Source: Diatrype stigma (lineage: Eukaryota > Ascomycota > Sordariomycetes > Xylariales > Diatrypaceae). Taken from it: a stretch of DNA of 64,000 bases. The number at the start of each line of letters is the position of its first letter. Position 1 is the first letter of the stretch. Position numbers and translations under genes: made by a program. The stretch spans positions 132,660-196,659 of the forward strand of contig JAKJXP020000065.1 in assembly GCA_022225965.2 (NCBI GenBank), read 5' to 3'. Positions 44,455 to 57,687 of the stretch are shown piece by piece. The notes beneath the pieces were generated by a model, which was given only the letters and a program-made list of their open reading frames with translations, was not told the origin of the DNA and did not search any database.

Positions 44455-47400
44455 TCAGTACCTAGCATCTAAGTCTTCCTCTTCGATAGTATCATTTCGA
44501 TCGTCCTCGCCATTGCCCCCAGAGAAGCCCCTCTCCTCATCATCGAGGATCTTCCGCAGACGGGCGCGCACGGCAGGGTCCTTCTCGAGCTCCTGCCACA
44601 GCTCGACATGCCAGTCCTCGGCATTCCCATCGCCATCAACAATGTCACCCCCAAGGCCGTTGCTGTCTCTTGAAAAGATACGCGTCCAAGCCGTCAGCGC
44701 CCTGGGAAGGCGCCACAGTCCCGCGACCACGAGGCGGCGCTGGATGGCCTTATAGGCGGTCTCGACAACGAAGAGGACGAGGAAGACGGCAACCAGCGTC
44801 ACCCACCAGAGCGGGTCGCGGCCGAAGGTCTTGGAGAACCCGTCGCGCACCGCGTATGGGCTCGGCTGCTGCGCGTACGCACCATTCAGGAACCCTTGCC
44901 ACGCGAACCAACCTGCGATGGTGATGGTGAAGCAGCCCATAGTGATAGCGGTCTTGTGGTGCGTCTCTATGATCCTGTTATCGTTACTTGTTAGTCACCT
45001 TTCGTGTACAAATTCCATGGTATTGTGATGTAGTCTAAAGGGAGGAGGGTAAAAGTCGGTAACTCACATAAGCTTGTAGTTGATCCATATGATGCAGATG
45101 GTAAAAGCGAGGTCGCCCAGCGCAAACAGGCCGTTGTCGCGTGGCAGGCCAAAGACGCTGTACGAGGCCCACACGCCGAGCCAGACGACTATCCCCTCGG
45201 CGGCGGCGGCGAGGGTCCAGCGCAGGAATCGGGGGATGTTGAGCTCGCGGTTGCGCTGGCCGTGGACGTAGAGCTCGGGGACGGCGAGCAGGGTGTCGGC
45301 GGCGAGGTCCTGCTCCCAGACGCCCATGCAGATGGTGCACAGGCTGGTGAAGAGGAAGTTGAGCACCGTCAGGCTCCACATCTCGTACAGGCTCGTGCCG
45401 CTGTACCCGTTCTGGCGCTGGTACATGGCGGTGGGCAGGTAGAAGAAGGTCTCCTTCCAGAAGGTGGCGAGGTAGAAGCGCGCCGTGCGCACGTAGTTCC
45501 ACCGCCCGTGCACGAGCAGCAGGCGCTGCAGGAACCGGAACTGCGCGATGGCGTAGTCGGCCACGCGCGCGGCCTGCAGGCCCTCCTTGCCCGAGATGCC
45601 GACGCCGACGTGCGACGCCGAGATCATCGCCAGGTCGTTGGCGCCGTCGCCGATGGCGAGCGTCAGCGCCCGCGGCACCCGGTGCCGGATCGCGCGCACG
45701 ATGAGCGACTTCTGCGCCGGCGACGCCCGGCAGCAGATCACGGCGTCGATGCGCGGGATCAGCGTGTAGAAGAGGTCCCCGAGCGAGGGCGACGGCGACT
45801 GCTCGACGGCGGCCAGCGTCTGCCCGTCGATCACCACCACGCTGTGCACGCACCCGATCTTGATGTCCTCGAGCACGCCGTGGATCTGCGTCTCCAGGTT
45901 GCCCTTGGACGCGTCCAGGATGAAGATGTCGGATGCCGGCTGGCAGATTCGGGCCGAGTGCGCGATGTTGATCGCCGTCTCGCGCTTGTCGCCCGTCAGC
46001 ATCCAGATCTTGATGTTGGCGCGCCGCAGCTTGTCGATGGTGTCCGGGACGCCGGCTTGGAGCTTGTCTTCGATCGCCGTGGCTCCGACTAAGTCAAAAC
46101 TTTGCTCGATCATCTCACCCGCGGCTTCGATCATATCTTGGCGGTTCACTAGGCTGGTTGTCGCTTCGTTGTAGATCTTTCTCCAGGCTTTGTACTCTGT
46201 CTCGGAGATGAACTTTCGGGCAATGACTAGGGTCCGTAGGCCCTCTGTAGCAAAGTCATCGAGATGTTTGAAACACCGACTGAACACTGTTGCCTCATCG
46301 AGAATGGACGGATCGTCCAGGAAGCTGAACTTAGTATGGGCCATATTCACCGCCGATGGTGGTTGTAGTGACGGACTTGGCAATGGTGATGTTTTCAAGA
46401 AGCTTAGGGTAACGGTCCGCGCCCCTATGGATAAACGCGGCTCGTCTTCGGAAGGTCTATTCTTCATAGGCCCCGCGGACCTGCTCCTTTCCATGTTTGG
46501 TCGTACAGATAACCGATTCGGTTCTCTGATCTCAACGGGACTCTGAGGTCCGCCCATACTCCTTCGCATAGTAAGGCTAGGGCGACCTCCGAAACTGTTG
46601 CGCTTTTCCATCTGCTCGCTCCTCCGATGCATCTCGCGTTCGAGATCAGCACTTTTACGAACCTCGGATACCTTCTGCGAGGCTAGCGAGGCCGACTTGA
46701 GCCTGGGCAAGATTGCCGAGTCTGCCCCCTTGCAGATGATAAATATCCTCCCATCGGGAAAACGCACCACAATGGACATCCTCTTCCGCTTGCTGCTAAA
46801 CTCGATCACATCGAGAATTTGATAGACTTCGTCCTTTTGGCCGCCATTCGGAGTAGTGATCCGCAAGGTAACGGTTTGAGAAGATCGTTGGATTACGACA
46901 TAGCCTAGCTCCTGTGCTGCTCGGACCAACGCGAGTTCGTCCGGGGACGATGCTTGGAAGTCAATCGTCCCATCTTTGACTTCAGGCAAGCAGGTGTGGC
47001 AAAGAGCTATAGAGAGAATATAGTCCTGCGCACGTCTCGCAAATGTGGACGCAGGCCTTAGCCTAATGTATTCTAACAAGTCTCGAGTTGTCAACTCAGG
47101 CTGGACATGATCTGGACGGCCGGTGGATCTCCATTGCGAAGAGGATCTTCTCCCGGCCGGTGAAGGGGGTATGGGCGAGGGCAGTATGGGTGAAGCGATG
47201 GGTGAGGCATGAGTAGAGAGAGGGGTAAGTTCAATATTATCAAAGGGATTATTGCCGCTTTCCGCCGTTTCAGGCTTCGAATCTATGGTATCTTGCCGCT
47301 GGAAGTAACCCGATGATCTAGGGGCGGTAGAGACTTTGGACGGGACTCTGGATGCCGGCGTTTCTTCAGGTTCCATGTCCACTTCGTGTAACCAAGCCGT

Positions 47401-48909
47401 CCCAGCCACACTCATCTTACGAAATTTCATGACGTTCTCAGTAAGTGTTCCAGTCTTATCCGAGAATATGTAACTGACTTGGCCGAGGTTCTCTAAAATG
47501 GTGTTGGTGTTACATTGAGCCGGCGTATCGGTGGCTTCGTCGTACATGCCCAGGTCACCATTTAACATAAGCATCTGTATGATTCTCGTGATCTCCAGCG
47601 TGATATAAAGCGCGAGCGGGATATTGTTGTTGTACATGATGGCATAGCCGATGACAATCTGGTCATAAAGCACGTCTGCGCCATCAAGGTACGGACTGTT
47701 GCGCTCGGTAGATTCTTGCCACTTCTTATAGCCCCTAGAACATCCGATGGTCAAGCAGATGACATATACGACGAGTATCAGGACAATCCTGTTCGATATC
47801 TTTTCTAGCGCGGGTTTCTTTGCGTCTGGGTGTTGATTAGCATTGAGTCGAATTTTACATTCTTCTCCAGTGTTGATGACCATTCCAATGGCACGTTCTG
47901 TGTTTCGCAGAGTACTACCACGGTAGACCACTTCTTTGGACGTCAGAGGCCATCGTTTCTCATTCACAGTCACTTGCCCATCAAACTGGTAGAGATCGGC
48001 ATTCGGATCTTCGAGAACGAAATCGGCACGGCAGGCGCGAATACCAGCAATAGTACCACATGCCTTGAAGTCGGGCAGGGGCTCTTTGGTTTTCAAGTTC
48101 GTTTCACCGTCCAAGTCCATAGTGTCGAAGAAAGCCACGCCTTCCTCGCCACTGGCATGGAGTAGAACCATATCTGCCGGCACGCGCTCATCGCGAGCTA
48201 ACTTAACGACATCACCGACTCTGATATTCCGCCATTCGATGCGCTTCCAACTATATACGCCGTCTGCATTGTCGTCGTCGTTATGAAGTTCGACGTTAAT
48301 TTCAGGGCCTGCAGACTTGGAGGGAAGCCATCTGGAAGGAAGCCAGTTCTGGGGCGCAACCGAGGGGCCAGCGTCTCCGGATTTCCTACGGATCACCGTG
48401 GCGGGATTCGCATTTTCGACCTTGTCAAGTCTATGTCGCTTGAAATCGTCGTATCCTTCTTTCACGATCGTCAAAAGGACGAAGAACAAAAGCGGAAGGA
48501 TCGTGGTGAAATTTCCGGTGGTGCTCACGCCGGGAATGGTCTGCGGAATGCCCACACAGAGGAAGTAGAAGTTGGCCAGCCTTGTGAACTGGAAGATCAA
48601 CTGTTTGGGAACGAAGTCATATACGGTGTATCGAGATGTTCGGATCGCATTCGTGATAAATGGCTGTCCCCGGCGCTCGTCGATTAAGATAGGGTCGCGT
48701 TCGATTATCAAGGGTATCTGGCGACCATGTTCTGAAGGTTTCAGGGGCTTCTGTCGAAGCACCAGCTCGACGAAGTACTTTTTGTAACATCGTAGCGCCT
48801 CATCGTGAGTCGCGATCCGGAACTCATCCCATCGTTTTCGGTATTGCATAATAGCGCTGGGACCTGCCCTTACCTCCTTGTCGAACTCATCGTCACCGTC
48901 CTTGCCCAT
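44455..48909 (-). CDS. P4-type ATPase (aminophospholipid flippase), Dnf3-like
   Basis: Two exons on the minus strand: 48909-45068 and 44974-44455, joined across a 93-nt intron, giving 1453 residues. N-terminal segment FVPKQLIFQFTRLANFYFL is typical of P4-ATPases. Residues 267-270 (DGET) are the actuator loop, and Asp484 of DKTGTLT is the phosphorylated residue. KGADS lies in the nucleotide-binding domain, GDKRETA is the hinge, and GDGAND is at 1087-1092. Ten membrane helices are expected; the last ones are in the second exon (FTITIAGWFAWQGFL, WWVTLVAVFLVLFVVETAY). The neighbouring sequence NGDLGMYDEATDTPAQ and the large insertion between DKTGT and the N-domain fit the Dnf3/DnfD branch, which flips phospholipids in Golgi, endosome or plasma membrane with a Cdc50-type partner. 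A 172-residue tail without the second exon would lack the final helices, which supports the splice. Confidence 0.92.
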
Positions 48910-50051
48910 TCCAAGTGTGAAACGCGTCGTCGAATGGCCGTGTTCGCATTGCAGAGCTTTGCAATTCCGTAGCTTCCGGTGGTGCCGACGGCCGAGTGTT
49001 CGTTCAAGCCTGTTCCGTGAAAGCCGAGTTTATCCCAGGCTCCGCCGCTTGTTGCGAAACTGAACAAGGAAGGCTCTAACGATTCGAATCCGCTCGGAAG
49101 GTGCTCGTGAAAGTGAGCGTTTGTGTCACGGAAAGACAGCAGGTAACGAGTGGAAAGGGTGAATGCGATATCTGCGATATCCGCAATATCCATCTGAAGA
49201 ATCCAAATGATGACGAACAGTGAAGCGGGAACTATCCCTGTTTTCTTAAAGGCCGCTAATAATAATACATGCATAAGTGGGTGGGCATTTATTGCTCCGT
49301 ACTATATGCATCTACTATTCCGCTATTACGAAGTACACCGCACGGCAATTACGGAGATCTTGGATTATTAAGTACATGCATAAGACGAGTCAGGGGTGGA
49401 ACCGTGGAATCGAATCCCCTTTCAAGCCCGTTGCAGCTTCAATCCCTGCCAATGTCTTGGGGTCTTGGCGTAATCGTAACCAATACGAAATTGTTTGACA
49501 GATGAAACATAAAAATAAGTAAAACATAAATCTGACAAACATACCGGATAGTATCTAGGTAGTCTGCTTAAGAATGAGAAGCACATTGTTATGAGAAGGC
49601 AGTTTTAGTCTTCGTATCCTTTTATATTGGATTCACTATTTCTGTCATTTCCACGACAAGTCACTGAAGATAGTCCAGCGCGATCAGTAGTGCCCTATGA
49701 CATTCCACCATTTTGACTAAACATTACTATGTATAGGAAATGAGACAGGGATGGTTTCGGTGTGCCTTATCTAACTCGGGTTGGTACTGAACTGCGAGCT
49801 CCCGGCTTGACGGATGTCTTGGTTTGAGATAAGACAAGGGCATTCATTGTATCGCAACGGAGCATTTCAATGGCGAGTATCGGTGTTGGGTCAACCCGTT
49901 CCCTGCTAGCCATGCCTATGGGTATCTACCAACATCAAATCGCATCTGGAAACCGTGCACATACAGGTCGTCCAAATCTTCTTATATTCTACTACGGAGT
50001 TATGGATCTTAGGTAACATTCGAGAAAGGGTGAACAACTCGACTCGCTAGC
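48910..50051. other. Intergenic spacer
   Basis: It contains the promoter of the flippase gene and the 3' end of the transporter gene. A minus-strand frame at 48870-49274 overlaps the flippase start and is not credible. Confidence 0.45.
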
Positions 50052-52233
50052 TCAAACATCTTGGATCTCCCTCGGCGGAGGAGGCGAAGACCCCTCAGCA
50101 CGGCCCTTCTCCCCCGCCGTCGCGGTCGCCGTCGCGGGACCCGACTGGTGGTGCTGGTGGGAGGTGAGCTGGCCCCCCTTCTCGACGTGGTTCTGGCCGC
50201 CGAAGAGGGTGTCGATCTCCTCGAGGGGCACCTGCTTGGTCTCGGGGATGCAGAAGAAGACGAAGGCGGCGAGGAGGACGTTGGCGGCCATGAAGAAGAA
50301 GAGGCAGCGCAGGCCGACGTTGTTGAGGAAGAGGGGGAAGAACTGCTGGAAGATGGTGTTGGCGACGTTCTGCATCTGCGAGCACATGCCGACCGCCTGC
50401 GCGCGCACGTTCATGCTGAACACCTCGGCGGTCCAGATCCAGACCGCCGCGCCCCATGACGGCTTGTAGAAGAAGATGAAGAGGAACAGCATGACGACGA
50501 TGGCGATGCCCGTCGGCTGGGTCTTGGTCGTCGTGAGGCCGTCGGCGCTGACCACGTCCGGGGTCGCCAGCCCGATCACCGGCACGACCAGCATGCAGGC
50601 GGCCATGCCGAGGGCGCCGACGATCAGCAACCAGCGCCGCCCGAAGCGGTCGGCGGTCCAGACGGCGTTGAGCGTGAACAGGATGCCGCAGGTGGCGTTG
50701 AGCGCGTTGATGAGCGTGATGGTCTCGCTTGTCGGCCAGATGGTCTTGTAGATGGCGCTCGAGTAGTTGTTGAGCGTGCCCTGGCCCGACAGCTGCTGGC
50801 CCACGTTGAGCACGAAGGCGAGGTACAGCCGCTTGCGCACCGACCGGTCCCGGAACAGCGCCAGGTAGGAGGAGAAGCCGCTGCCGCTGCCGACGGCCTC
50901 GCGCTCGTACTCCACCGCGTCCCGGATGCCCTGGAGCTCCTCCTCGACCTCCTGCTCCGTCTCCCGGATCTGCCGCAGCGCCTTGCGCGCCTCCTCCACG
51001 TTGTTGTGCCGCTTGATCCACCAGCGCGGTGACTCGGGCTGGAACGGAAGGAGGATGCAGATGATGGTCGGCACCAGCAGCTGGAAGATCACGACCATCC
51101 GCCAGTCCCAGTGGCCGAGGGTTTCCTTGTGCACTGCAACACCTGGAATCAGCAACTGACATTTTATAGGGGTCCCTATCTTATGATATTCCTTTCGGTA
51201 ATACCAAACATTGGCAACTAGGTAGCCATCGAGGGCTTCAGTAGTATAGAGCATTGTGTGTTGCTTACAGTTGCAGGCGAAGGCGATCCAGTAGGCAATG
51301 AAAGACCCGACGCTGAAGTTGAGTTGCCAAAACGTCATGATATGGCCCCTAATAGCCGTAGGAGACACCTCGTTGATATAAACAGGTCCGGCCGCTGTCC
51401 AGAAAGGAATTCAGTCAGTTCAATCATTGCATAATTTCCCTCTCAGATATAACCGAAAGATAAAAGCAAAACAAGAAGGTGGTGAGAGCTATGAGCTACT
51501 AACTTAACGCCATGCCCTGTCCGAGACCGATGAGCACCCGGCCGCCGACGAAACACCCGAGATTGTGGTACGGGGCAAAGGCTTGCAGGAACGTAGCGAT
51601 GATAGTGAGGAAGCACCCGGCAGCCATGCCGACACGGCGGCCGAAGCGGTCGGCGACGGGGCCGCCGAGAAACCATCCCGCTACGATGGCGCCGATGGTG
51701 TAGGCCGTGTTGATCAAGCCGATGATGTTGGCGTCTACTTTCTGAAATTCCCATGATATTTCGTCAGTCACCTCTCATTCCGGCACTTATGTATATCTAC
51801 ACCCCTTCCTCTTTCCATAGTATAGGTGGATAGGCTTCAGCTTACCGGATCCAAGTCGAACCAGTCGAGCCAGTTGGCCGATCCCTGGGCAGCGTTGAAG
51901 ACGGACGCGTCATAGCCGTAGAGAACCATGCACTGTTGGTTCTTGGGGTTAGTGACTCGACGACTTCTTGAACAAGGCGCGTTTGAATCTCTGAAATCGT
52001 AGCCGGCATTGGTGGATACAAATTCCAAGGTGCAAGTTCCACCGAGTTACTCAGAGCAAGGGGTTTAGTTCAGCAGGGTAGGGGGTGGGGAAATCATATG
52101 GAATTTTGGGATGGCTGACCATGGCCGCCACCAGGCTGATGTACCTATCATATATTCAGCAAAATTGTCTCGGCGTTCAAGACAGGCGACCTAAGATTGC
52201 TCACCAATTGTACACCCGCGTTCTGTTGGCCAT
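50052..52233 (-). CDS. MFS sugar transporter (SP family)
   Basis: Six exons on the minus strand: 52233-52205, 52144-52120, 51932-51846, 51741-51504, 51394-51269 and 51142-50052, giving about 531 residues. The first two exons are tiny (29 and 25 nt) but are needed to build the first helix (NWYISLVAAMCMVLYGYDASVF). DRFGRR occurs in both loop 2-3 and loop 8-9; PESPRWW follows helix 6, and PETKQVPLEEID ends helix 12. These are the sugar-porter signatures. The last acceptor is ambiguous: 51142 or 51133, differing by three residues. The C-terminal tail is His/Pro-rich. Substrate is probably a mono- or disaccharide; similar proteins include lactose and maltose permeases. The Zn2Cys6 regulator upstream lies in tandem, 1.4 kb away. 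Confidence 0.88.
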
Positions 52234-53641
52234 CTTGAGCGGTCGATGTGATCGAGGCAGCAGTGCTTCCAGTTAAATGCTTAGTCGGCGAGCGATCCTG
52301 TAGAACGAGGGCTGTCTGTTCAGTAACTAGTCAGCCAATCTGTAACTATCTAACTGTAGAGACCGAACTGAAAGACCAACATAGTTCGGGGGTATCTCGT
52401 CTTGTCTGGGTTGAAGCCGTGGGAGCAAAAGGCCTTGAAAAAGAGGCACACACACATAAGCACACACATCGGCCAGAAGAGCAGAGCAAGAGCGGAGCGG
52501 ACGGAAGATTCCCTCTATATATACCTACGTACATCAGGGACAATTCCAGCTATACACACAGACTTACACGCGTACTTGCATATGATTCTACATACCCTCG
52601 CTTGTATGCCAGGGTCCTATCTCGGCTAGATTCCAGACCGGGGTTAGCACACCCGTCCCGGGGTAGCACTCGCTCTGGGGACGAAGCTCATCACCGCGAT
52701 TCGTCGTCGGTTTCCGGGTTCCGGGACTCCAAAAATTTCCTGGCCACTATGGCTGGTAAGATAATGTCTTTGCCTGGGTGGGGATGGAGCGAGGAGGAAA
52801 GCTGCTAGATGCACATGTAGATAGATACCTTGGTATAATGTTCTATAACCGCTACTTAACTACTCGAACTACGATGCATATGTTATTGGTGGCTCTAAAC
52901 CGAACAAGATCGTTTGCTGATCACCTTGCTTCTCACTATTCAGATTCAACTAGATCAGATTGGAGCTGAACTGGGGATGAGACACAAACAAGCCTTTCCC
53001 CAGACCTGGGGTTTAGTGCTTAGCTGTCAGCTAGTAGTTATCACTTGCCCCCTCCTCATCCTCCTTCTCCCTTGGACTCGCTATAGAACGGCAGCGGGAA
53101 GATTATAGACCAGGTTTTTTCCACCAATCATGGCTCCCTGTCATTGCAGCGCATCGCTTAGTAGCGTCAACTTGGACTTCAGGTGCATGCTACATAATAT
53201 GTACGTACGTCGACGCCAGCAATGCTGTCACATAAAGGGCTGCATATTTTATACTAGGTCGTGAACACTTACTTACTTCAGTATGAAGAATCCACCAATT
53301 ACCCACGGAGCACATTTTGACCTGGAGGCCGTAGGCATTTCTTTACACCGATGAGATTATATCATATACGGTGCTAAACATCAAAAGGGACTTATATTGT
53401 GGTATCGACATCATTGACTGTAAAAATAAAAAACGGACATACCCTTCAAGTCCTTGGCCAGATACGTAACCTATATATAGCACCCAACTCCAACTCCCTC
53501 CTCGAGAGCCGCAAGCGAGAGCTGCCGGCCCCCAGCGATGCGACTGACCTAGTATGCCTACCAGCCAAAATGGACCCCGTACACATATATATGTAACTAC
53601 TCACTGTCCGCAGCTAAAATAGCAGGTGTGCAATCAGTCAA
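52234..53641. other. Intergenic spacer between transporter and regulator
   Basis: It holds the transporter promoter. No supported gene is seen, although short frames occur at 52248-52808. Binding sites for the neighbouring regulator, often CGG-based, cannot be assigned by eye. Confidence 0.45.
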
Positions 53642-56006
53642 TCAATGCTCGAACTTGATTTGCCTTGACCCTCCCAGGTTGTTGCCCCCTCTCATCATCG
53701 ATTCGACATCGACGCCGACCCATCGCATCTCTCTGGGAGGAGGAAGCGGCGGGGCAGAAGAAGATATGATCTGATGGTGCTGGTGGTGCTGGTTGTGGTG
53801 CGGGGGCGATGCACGCTGCTGCTGCTGCTGCTGCTGTTGTTGTTTCAGTTGCCGCCGTACGCGGAGGTGGTCGAGTAAGTCGCGCGAGATGGCCTCGTAG
53901 CTCCTCTTGAGGGTGATGGAGTCGTCCCAGCGCTCGCCGTACTTAGCCAGTGTCAGAGCCGTGCGTTCCAGACAGCCGATGCTGCGCTCGAGGTTATCGA
54001 CCACGGCCCCCGCCCCCACCAGACCGAGATGACCATAACCATGTCCGTGGCCGCCGGGCCGCTGGGGCAAGGGCAGGGGCGGCGTCTTCCCATATTCGAC
54101 GGGGGGCGGCTGGATGAGCATGCTGCCGGCGAGGAGGGCGTCCTCGGCGTCGCGCAGGACGGCGATGAACTGGCTGGCCATGAAGAACACGCGCAGCGCG
54201 TCGTGGTACGAGTAGAAGGCCGTGTTGATGCCGCTGTGGGAGATGTCGTAGATGCGGTCCAGGTACGCGATCGCGTGCTCGAAGATGAGGAGCCGGCCGT
54301 AGTCGGTCATGTGCGGCGCGCGCGCCGAGGGGGCGATGCAGTACACGAAGCTGTAGCGCACTTCGAGATCGAACAGGGATTTCATCCCGACGGGCAGCGA
54401 ACCGGGGAGGGCCTCGGCCCACTCCTTCATCTCTTGGCACATTTGCCAGATGAATGACGAGGAGTCCGGTAGCGGGGTGGGATCGGATTGGAAGAGGGCC
54501 TGATACCAATGCGACTGTGCTCGTCGCAGTTGGAAGAGCAAGAATGCTGGTTCCGATCCAGAGAGCATCTGGCCGGTGATAGAGGCCCTGCGGCTGAATG
54601 AAGACGGTCTTGGCCAGCCAACATTTGTCGCATCGTCAGTGAAGGAGAACGCACGGGCGTGCACCATACTTATAGACCTATCCCTGAGCGTCAGTAAACA
54701 TTGATATAGAACGAGTAAGTAGTTTTCGTACGTACCGGTCTAGAGAATATACACAGTAAAATGTCTTCCGCCTCATGTCCAACACAGCCTTATCCGACAG
54801 CTGCTCAGGGGGCGGGTCTTGGTGGAAGCCTAGGTCTATCACCGCCCGGCATGTAAAACCAACAAGATGCCAACTATCGAAATGAGCTGGGTCCAGCATC
54901 GAGTACTGCGTAAGGAGAATGAGCGACTGTATTTGTGAGGTGTAGCCCGGCATGAGAGCTCGGTCCGCATGCTGCAGAGCCTGCGAAACAAAGTGAAGGC
55001 CATTGATGTAGTAATCATCGTTCTTATTCTGGCTTTGCGCGGTCGAACCAACTGCCAATACCATATAGACGAGCCAATATTCAGCATCCTTGATGTCATA
55101 ATCTTGCTGCGCATACATCTGGTCGAGGATGGTGTAGAGCGTAGTTTCGGAAAATGCCGGGTAGAGCGAGTATATGTTGTTCATATAATATTGACAAATA
55201 CTGAGAGCATGCTGGCGGGGCGGTAGCCTCCAATTTACTATATCTGGTAAAGGGTCATTTGATGCAGCAGCAAGCACGAGCCGAGCAAATGTCATATTGC
55301 TACTCATCGACGGTTCAAAATCCCGCGTCGTGGCGTTGATCGATCTACGCACGCTGTGTTAGCATCCCATAGTCCTCATATTACATGGTAGACGGAGCCA
55401 TACAAGAAGCCGAAGTCAGCCATGAGCGAGTTGACATCTGAGTTCTCCCGTTTACGTTCGGCTTTCCTATGGATGGCAGCTCTGATATTGGCCAGCGAGT
55501 CTTTCCGCGGCGACCCTTCCTCGGGGACTACAGGTAAATCGGACTCATGCTGAGCTACGGAGGCCTTCCGGGACCGAGCGTAGGCGAGTCGCCTTTCCAA
55601 CTTCTCGACGCGGAGCTCGAGAGCTGCGACATAACTAAGTGAAGATTCTGGTAAGCCGAGCGTAGCGACTCTCGGCAGTGAAACATGGCATACCTCCTTT
55701 CTTTACCCCTTGCGAACTGGTCATTTGCTGCGGAGCATTCGTTCTCGCGGCCCGCCTTTTCGCAAGCAGTACATGCGGGCAGCTTGCCATCGCACTTCAC
55801 AGCGTCAGTCAGCAACTTACAGACACTAGAAGCAGACACCCGCAACAAACCTTCACTTTTGCCGATCGGCCTTAACATGCGTTAGCAGGAACAGCTCTGG
55901 GATCCGGGGTCTCGGGTCGCTTTTGGTTACACTCACATCGAGAGCAGGCTGACACTGGGCGTGACACCCGTAGCAACGGATTGTCTGAGAAGCTTGATCG
56001 TGGCAT
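53642..56006 (-). CDS. Zn2Cys6 transcription factor with fungal-specific TF domain
   Basis: Six exons on the minus strand: 56006-55937, 55870-55851, 55794-55694, 55634-55404, 55344-54736 and 54677-53642, giving 688 residues. Exons 1-3 assemble the zinc cluster at residues 21-50 with spacing C-x2-C-x6-C-x6-C-x2-C-x8-C; exon 2 is only 20 nt (RSAKVK). The cluster is followed by ARGKERSYVAALELRVEKLERRLA, a linker and coiled-coil dimerisation region split at the exon 3/4 junction. The middle domain carries the usual landmarks: GFLSINATTRDFEP, YYMNNIYSLYPAF, VYSLDRSISMVHARAF. A nine-residue poly-Gln lies near residue 615, and the tail is His-rich. It is a nuclear sequence-specific regulator, probably binding CGG half-sites. 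The tandem sugar transporter suggests a carbon-utilisation role, which is inference. The exon 4 donor TTGTATGG is chosen because it restores the conserved GFLSINAT reading. Confidence 0.87.
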
Positions 56007-57559
56007 TGCGCCTGGCAAGATATCAAGCCAAGCTTTCGTGAGGCGCAATATCGGCAGCACCCTTGAAGATAGCACACCGAGTGGAAGTCGCTTCAGGATG
56101 AACGAAGACTATCATAACGCTCCTTTGAAACCCAGTGGATAGTTCGCGCAGCGGTCTGTCTATTTAATCAATCGTGTGCTATTCCGCGAAGCGCACACTA
56201 CAAAGTGCCTTATATGCCGGAGTCACCGGCGAGACCCTGAAGGCGCAAGGCTTCTCACGGGGTACGATGCGGCCTATGGTCTGATTGTCTTGTTTTGAGG
56301 TCTTGAGGATATGGGAATAAGCCTCACAACTACGGCAGTCGATGGAAAGGACATATGAGCAGGTAAATGTGAGAGCCTCGTGCCAAGCGGGAGCTCGATG
56401 TAAGTCGGTATAACATGTAACCTGGAAGTATAAGTAGGTATGTATGTAGGTAGGTATAATATAATACCGGACACTAAGACACCTCCTAGACTACATAAAG
56501 CGACGTAAAGGTTCGGGTTCGGGTTGTATGGAAACTTGAGGGTGTTGGTGGGTCGAGCCCGCGGGACGGAAGGCTTCGACTTGTCGAGGCTAGAGGTGGG
56601 CAGAAGGTGGGGTAGTTGACGGATATAAGGTTAGACTGACGGCAACTCTAAAGTATGTAAGTATCCATGGAACTCTAATGTATAAGAAGTGCGTAGGGAG
56701 TACGGACGGCCAAGGAACTTTAGGAGAAGATAGAACACGACCCTTAAAAGCAGTGCTTGTACTAGTCTGAACCCGTGAGTTTCTAGTGAATTTCTAGTAG
56801 AAGATGTCCTCTGAGGCCTATTAGCCATGACCCTATACAGAACCACCTGCACCTCTTCGTAACAAGGTGGGCAACTTATGTAATCCCGCATCCTATCTGC
56901 CTACGTGCTTACATGCCGCCGGCCGGTGATCGACCTAACGACCTGCATGTAACCTGGAACGCCTTAAAGCTGCTACATACCTGTACATATGAGGTATGTA
57001 TGTGGCTTGGTTAGGCCCGCGTGCAAGTACACACATAGTATGTATTATAACTAGTCTACATACCTAGGTAGCTTACTATAAAAACACGCACATAATTGGT
57101 ACCATGTCAGGCATGTATAATACATACTATAGTAAAACGGTGAGTTTGGGGCTCTGTTGATAGCTCTGCAGCAACTGAAACGACGCCCAGGCAGACGACC
57201 CTTAAGGCCCCAAGGCTGCCAATAACCACCTGCGCAGTCTATAAGACAAGGAAGTAAGTAGGTAGGTATACTACGAGACTTGATAGATGACTGCAGTTGC
57301 GTCATTACTATGCGTCAATGTATGCATACATACGGAAGTAAGCCGGTGACCAAAATAAGTCTGCCAAGAAGTGATGGGATTCACTTAACGGGCAATAACT
57401 ACAACGTGCTTAATGGCAGGACTCTGCGTTCATAACCGCGCTGAAAAATGCGACACAACCTTTTGTATAATGAGGATCTCATGTAAGGGTTGTTTCCAAG
57501 TACGAATATACGAAGATTAACTTATAAGTTATAATAAAGTAGTTAAACATACCTATTAG
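56007..57559. other. Intergenic spacer
   Basis: No gene is supported. Repeated TAGGTA/TACATA strings occur, as in the other spacers. It borders the left target-site copy of the LTR element. Confidence 0.45.
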
Positions 57560-57563
57560 GTAC
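57560..57563. repeat. Target-site duplication (GTAC), left copy
   Basis: GTAC directly precedes the left LTR, and the same four bases follow the right LTR at 62815-62818. Confidence 0.7.
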
Positions 57564-57685
57564 TGTGGGGCTATTACGTGGATTCCTTACTAGATAGATC
57601 TTCCTAGCTTTCATTCTAGCTATAGGCATTCAACTTAATACAACTTCGTTTCCCCTTTATTCCGGATTCCTACAGTGATTCCACA
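57564..57685 (+). repeat. Left LTR (122 bp)
   Basis: It begins TGTGGGGC and ends ATTCCACA, with inverted TG..CA ends. It aligns over its length with 62693-62814 and, in reverse, with 61505-61624. C-to-T and G-to-A differences distinguish it from the least mutated copy. Confidence 0.85.
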
Positions 57686-57687
57686 TT

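Noticed and set aside
45035..45853. Open frames opposite or out of phase with the flippase C-terminal half
   Set aside because: They lie in other phases of a verified P4-ATPase, with Arg/Ala/Gly-rich translations typical of shadows.
50095..51162. Second long minus-strand frame within the transporter gene
   Set aside because: It overlaps the verified MFS exon in another phase and shows no membrane helices.
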